Assembly (NCBI GenBank): GCA_902836725.1
Contig: CADFRV010000139.1
Coordinates: forward strand, 1 to 6,792
DNA from: Muribaculaceae bacterium
GTDB lineage: Bacteria > Bacteroidota > Bacteroidia > Bacteroidales > Muribaculaceae
Length of the DNA: 6,792 bases
Direction: 5' to 3'
Shown: positions 5,477-6,792 of the stretch, piece by piece
Layout of the letters: every line of letters begins with the position of its first letter
How positions within the stretch are numbered: position 1 is the first letter of the stretch
Program-made: the position numbers and the translations under genes
Notes under the pieces: generated by a model
Databases searched by the model: none
Told to the model about the DNA's origin: nothing
Seen by the model: only the letters and a program-made list of their open reading frames with translations

Positions 5477-6792
5477 ATGACCAGGAGAATTATTCATCAT
5501 ATCATAACGGCAGGTGCGTTTGCGGTTTCCGCCTGTGCTTACGGCGCGGAGCGCGCTGATACGCTGGGGACAGCGCAGGCATTGAGTGAGGTGGTGGTGA
5601 CCGGCAGCAACCAGGCGTTGCGTACGGATCTGATCCCCTACACGGTTTCGGTGGTCGACAGCCGGCAGCTTGAGGCCGTGGGGAGCACACAGTTGCTTTC
5701 CGCGCTTTCCGGCCGTGTGCCGAGCCTGTTTGTCACGGAAAGGAGCATCCTCGGTTTCGGTGTGAGCAGCAACGGCGGATCAGGCCATATAAAAATGCGT
5801 GGCGTAGGTGGTGACCGGGCGAGCGCTGTACTGATGATGGTCGACGGGCAGCCGCAGTTCGCGGGGATCTACTCCCATCATGTGGCCGATTTCTATGACA
5901 AGGACAATGTGGAGCGTGTGGAGGTGCTTCGCGGCCCGGGATCGGTGCTTTACGGGTCAAACGCCATGGCCGGTGTTATAAATGTGATAACCAAACGGGA
6001 GCGTAAGCCCGGCAACCATACTGTTCTTACAACACAGTACGGTTCCTATAATACCTGGCTTACCACCCTGACAAACTCCAGCCGCTTCGGGCGCTTCTCC
6101 TCGATGCTTTCGCTGAGCTACGACCGCACCGACGGCACATGCGACAATTTCGATTTCAAGCAGATGTCGGGTTATGCCAAAGTCGGGTACGACATAAACG
6201 CCAGCTGGAAAAGTTCGGTGGACTATACTCTTATGAACTTCAAGGGTAACGACCCTATTTTCCCACGCCTGAGCGATCCTCTGAGCACGGCGATATACCA
6301 TCAGAGCATCACCCGCGGAGATGCGTCGCTCACGGTCAGCAACCGCTATGGCGACCAGACGTCGGGCGATATCCGCGTGTATTACAGCTACGGGAACCAT
6401 TTTATCGACGATCCGCGGCATTTCCACAGTCTCGATGACCGTTTCGGTGCCATGCTGTATCAGAACTTCACCCCGTGGAGCGGTGCCGATGCTACCGCGG
6501 GCTTCGATTTTGATATATATTCGGGGCGCATACCTGTATCTGGCGGACAGGAACACCGCCCGGGAAGCCTGCAGACCATGGAACGGCAGAAGATCAAGGA
6601 ATACTCGCCCTATCTGACCCTGGCACAGTCGCTTTTGGGTGAGAGGCTGGTGCTCAACGGCGGGGTTAGGATGGCCAACAGCAACCGTTTCACCACACGG
6701 TGGATCCCCCAGGGGGGTATCGTCGGCAATCTGCCTTCCGGCACCACACTGAAAGGCTCGGTGGCCATGGGATACCGCAACCCGTCTTTCCG
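5477..6792 (+). CDS. TonB-dependent outer-membrane receptor (FepA/CirA/BtuB-like), C-terminus outside window
   Basis: The frame is open from ATG 5477 to the window edge: 438 codons of a protein that usually has 650-800. Residues 1-24 are a signal peptide (TRRIIHH, hydrophobic core, AYGA|ER). A probable TonB box, LSEVVVTG (36-43), follows directly, with no N-terminal carboxypeptidase-like domain, so it is not a SusC-type glycan transporter. The plug (about 45-172) carries IKMRGVGG (105-112), VLMMVDGQP (118-126) and the hallmark VERVEVLRGPGSVLYGS with GVINVIT (145-172). The barrel follows with alternating aromatic strands. It would import a scarce ligand such as a siderophore, cobamide or haem using TonB energy; the ligand cannot be decided here. 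The gene diverges from blaI with 213 bp between them. VSAC at residues 17-20 resembles a lipobox, but receptors of this class are not lipoproteins. An in-frame ATG at 5423 is rejected because of the promoter. Confidence 0.93.
   Translation, partial: MTRRIIHHIITAGAFAVSACAYGAERADTLGTAQALSEVVVTGSNQALRTDLIPYTVSVVDSRQLEAVGSTQLLSALSGRVPSLFVTERSILGFGVSSNGGSGHIKMRGVGGDRASAVLMMVDGQPQFAGIYSHHVADFYDKDNVERVEVLRGPGSVLYGSNAMAGVINVITKRERKPGNHTVLTTQYGSYNTWLTTLTNSSRFGRFSSMLSLSYDRTDGTCDNFDFKQMSGYAKVGYDINASWKSSVDYTLMNFKGNDPIFPRLSDPLSTAIYHQSITRGDASLTVSNRYGDQTSGDIRVYYSYGNHFIDDPRHFHSLDDRFGAMLYQNFTPWSGADATAGFDFDIYSGRIPVSGGQEHRPGSLQTMERQKIKEYSPYLTLAQSLLGERLVLNGGVRMANSNRFTTRWIPQGGIVGNLPSGTTLKGSVAMGYRNPSF

Noticed and set aside
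5525..5536. Lipobox-like VSAC in the receptor signal peptide
   Set aside because: A standard cleavage site (AYGA|ER) follows four residues later, and TonB receptors are integral barrels, not lipoproteins; the match is probably chance.
5957..6556. 199-codon minus-strand open frame inside the receptor gene
   Set aside because: It lies fully antisense to a plug/barrel coding region with family motifs; it is an effect of GC-rich codon use.
1..6792. CRISPR array, tRNA, rRNA, transposase or insertion sequence
   Set aside because: No spaced identical repeats, cloverleaf, ribosomal RNA segment or transposase-like protein was seen; the only tandem repeats are inside the protease coding region.

Overview
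The window looks like chromosomal DNA of a Bacteroidales bacterium, probably a gut lineage such as Muribaculaceae or Bacteroidaceae; the family is a guess. The reasons are two near-consensus Bacteroidota housekeeping promoters (TTG/TTTG, 19-20 nt, TAnnTTTG), a near absence of Shine-Dalgarno sequences, a BlaI/M56 protease pair, a Bacteroidota-type ECF sigma/anti-sigma pair followed by envelope proteins, and a TonB-dependent receptor. All genes concern the cell envelope and how its state is sensed. Both ends of the window cut a gene.

Region 1 (1-2145, minus strand): four genes read right to left. They encode an ECF sigma factor, a single-pass anti-sigma factor overlapping it by 20 bp, a small secreted protein after a 71-bp gap, and an outer-membrane beta-barrel protein whose ATG overlaps the preceding TGA (ATGA) and which runs off the left edge. 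The arrangement suggests a self-contained envelope-responsive regulon.

Region 2 (2146-2324): an intergenic stretch with a 13-bp-stem hairpin that probably ends the region-3 transcript, and a weak promoter candidate for the sigma operon.

Region 3 (2325-5263, minus strand): a BlaI/MecI-type repressor and, 71 bp downstream, an 821-residue BlaR1/MecR1-like membrane metalloprotease. The protease has the usual HExxH core but no recognisable penicillin-binding sensor. Its periplasmic part instead has a Ser-rich linker, an xLS tripeptide repeat, a charged helix of about 160 residues whose repeat unit changes from 7 to 11 to 18 residues, and a C-terminal domain of about 100 residues that I do not recognise. 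This is the most unusual object in the window.

Region 4 (5264-5476): a divergent control region. The blaI promoter lies under a 7-9-7 inverted repeat (probable BlaI operator), and a separate consensus promoter drives the receptor gene. Two perfect 10-bp palindromes lie between or on these elements.

Region 5 (5477-6792, plus strand): the first 438 codons of a TonB-dependent outer-membrane receptor, cut by the window edge. By inference, the protease senses an envelope state, cleaves or inactivates BlaI, and derepresses its own operon; whether it also controls the receptor is open.
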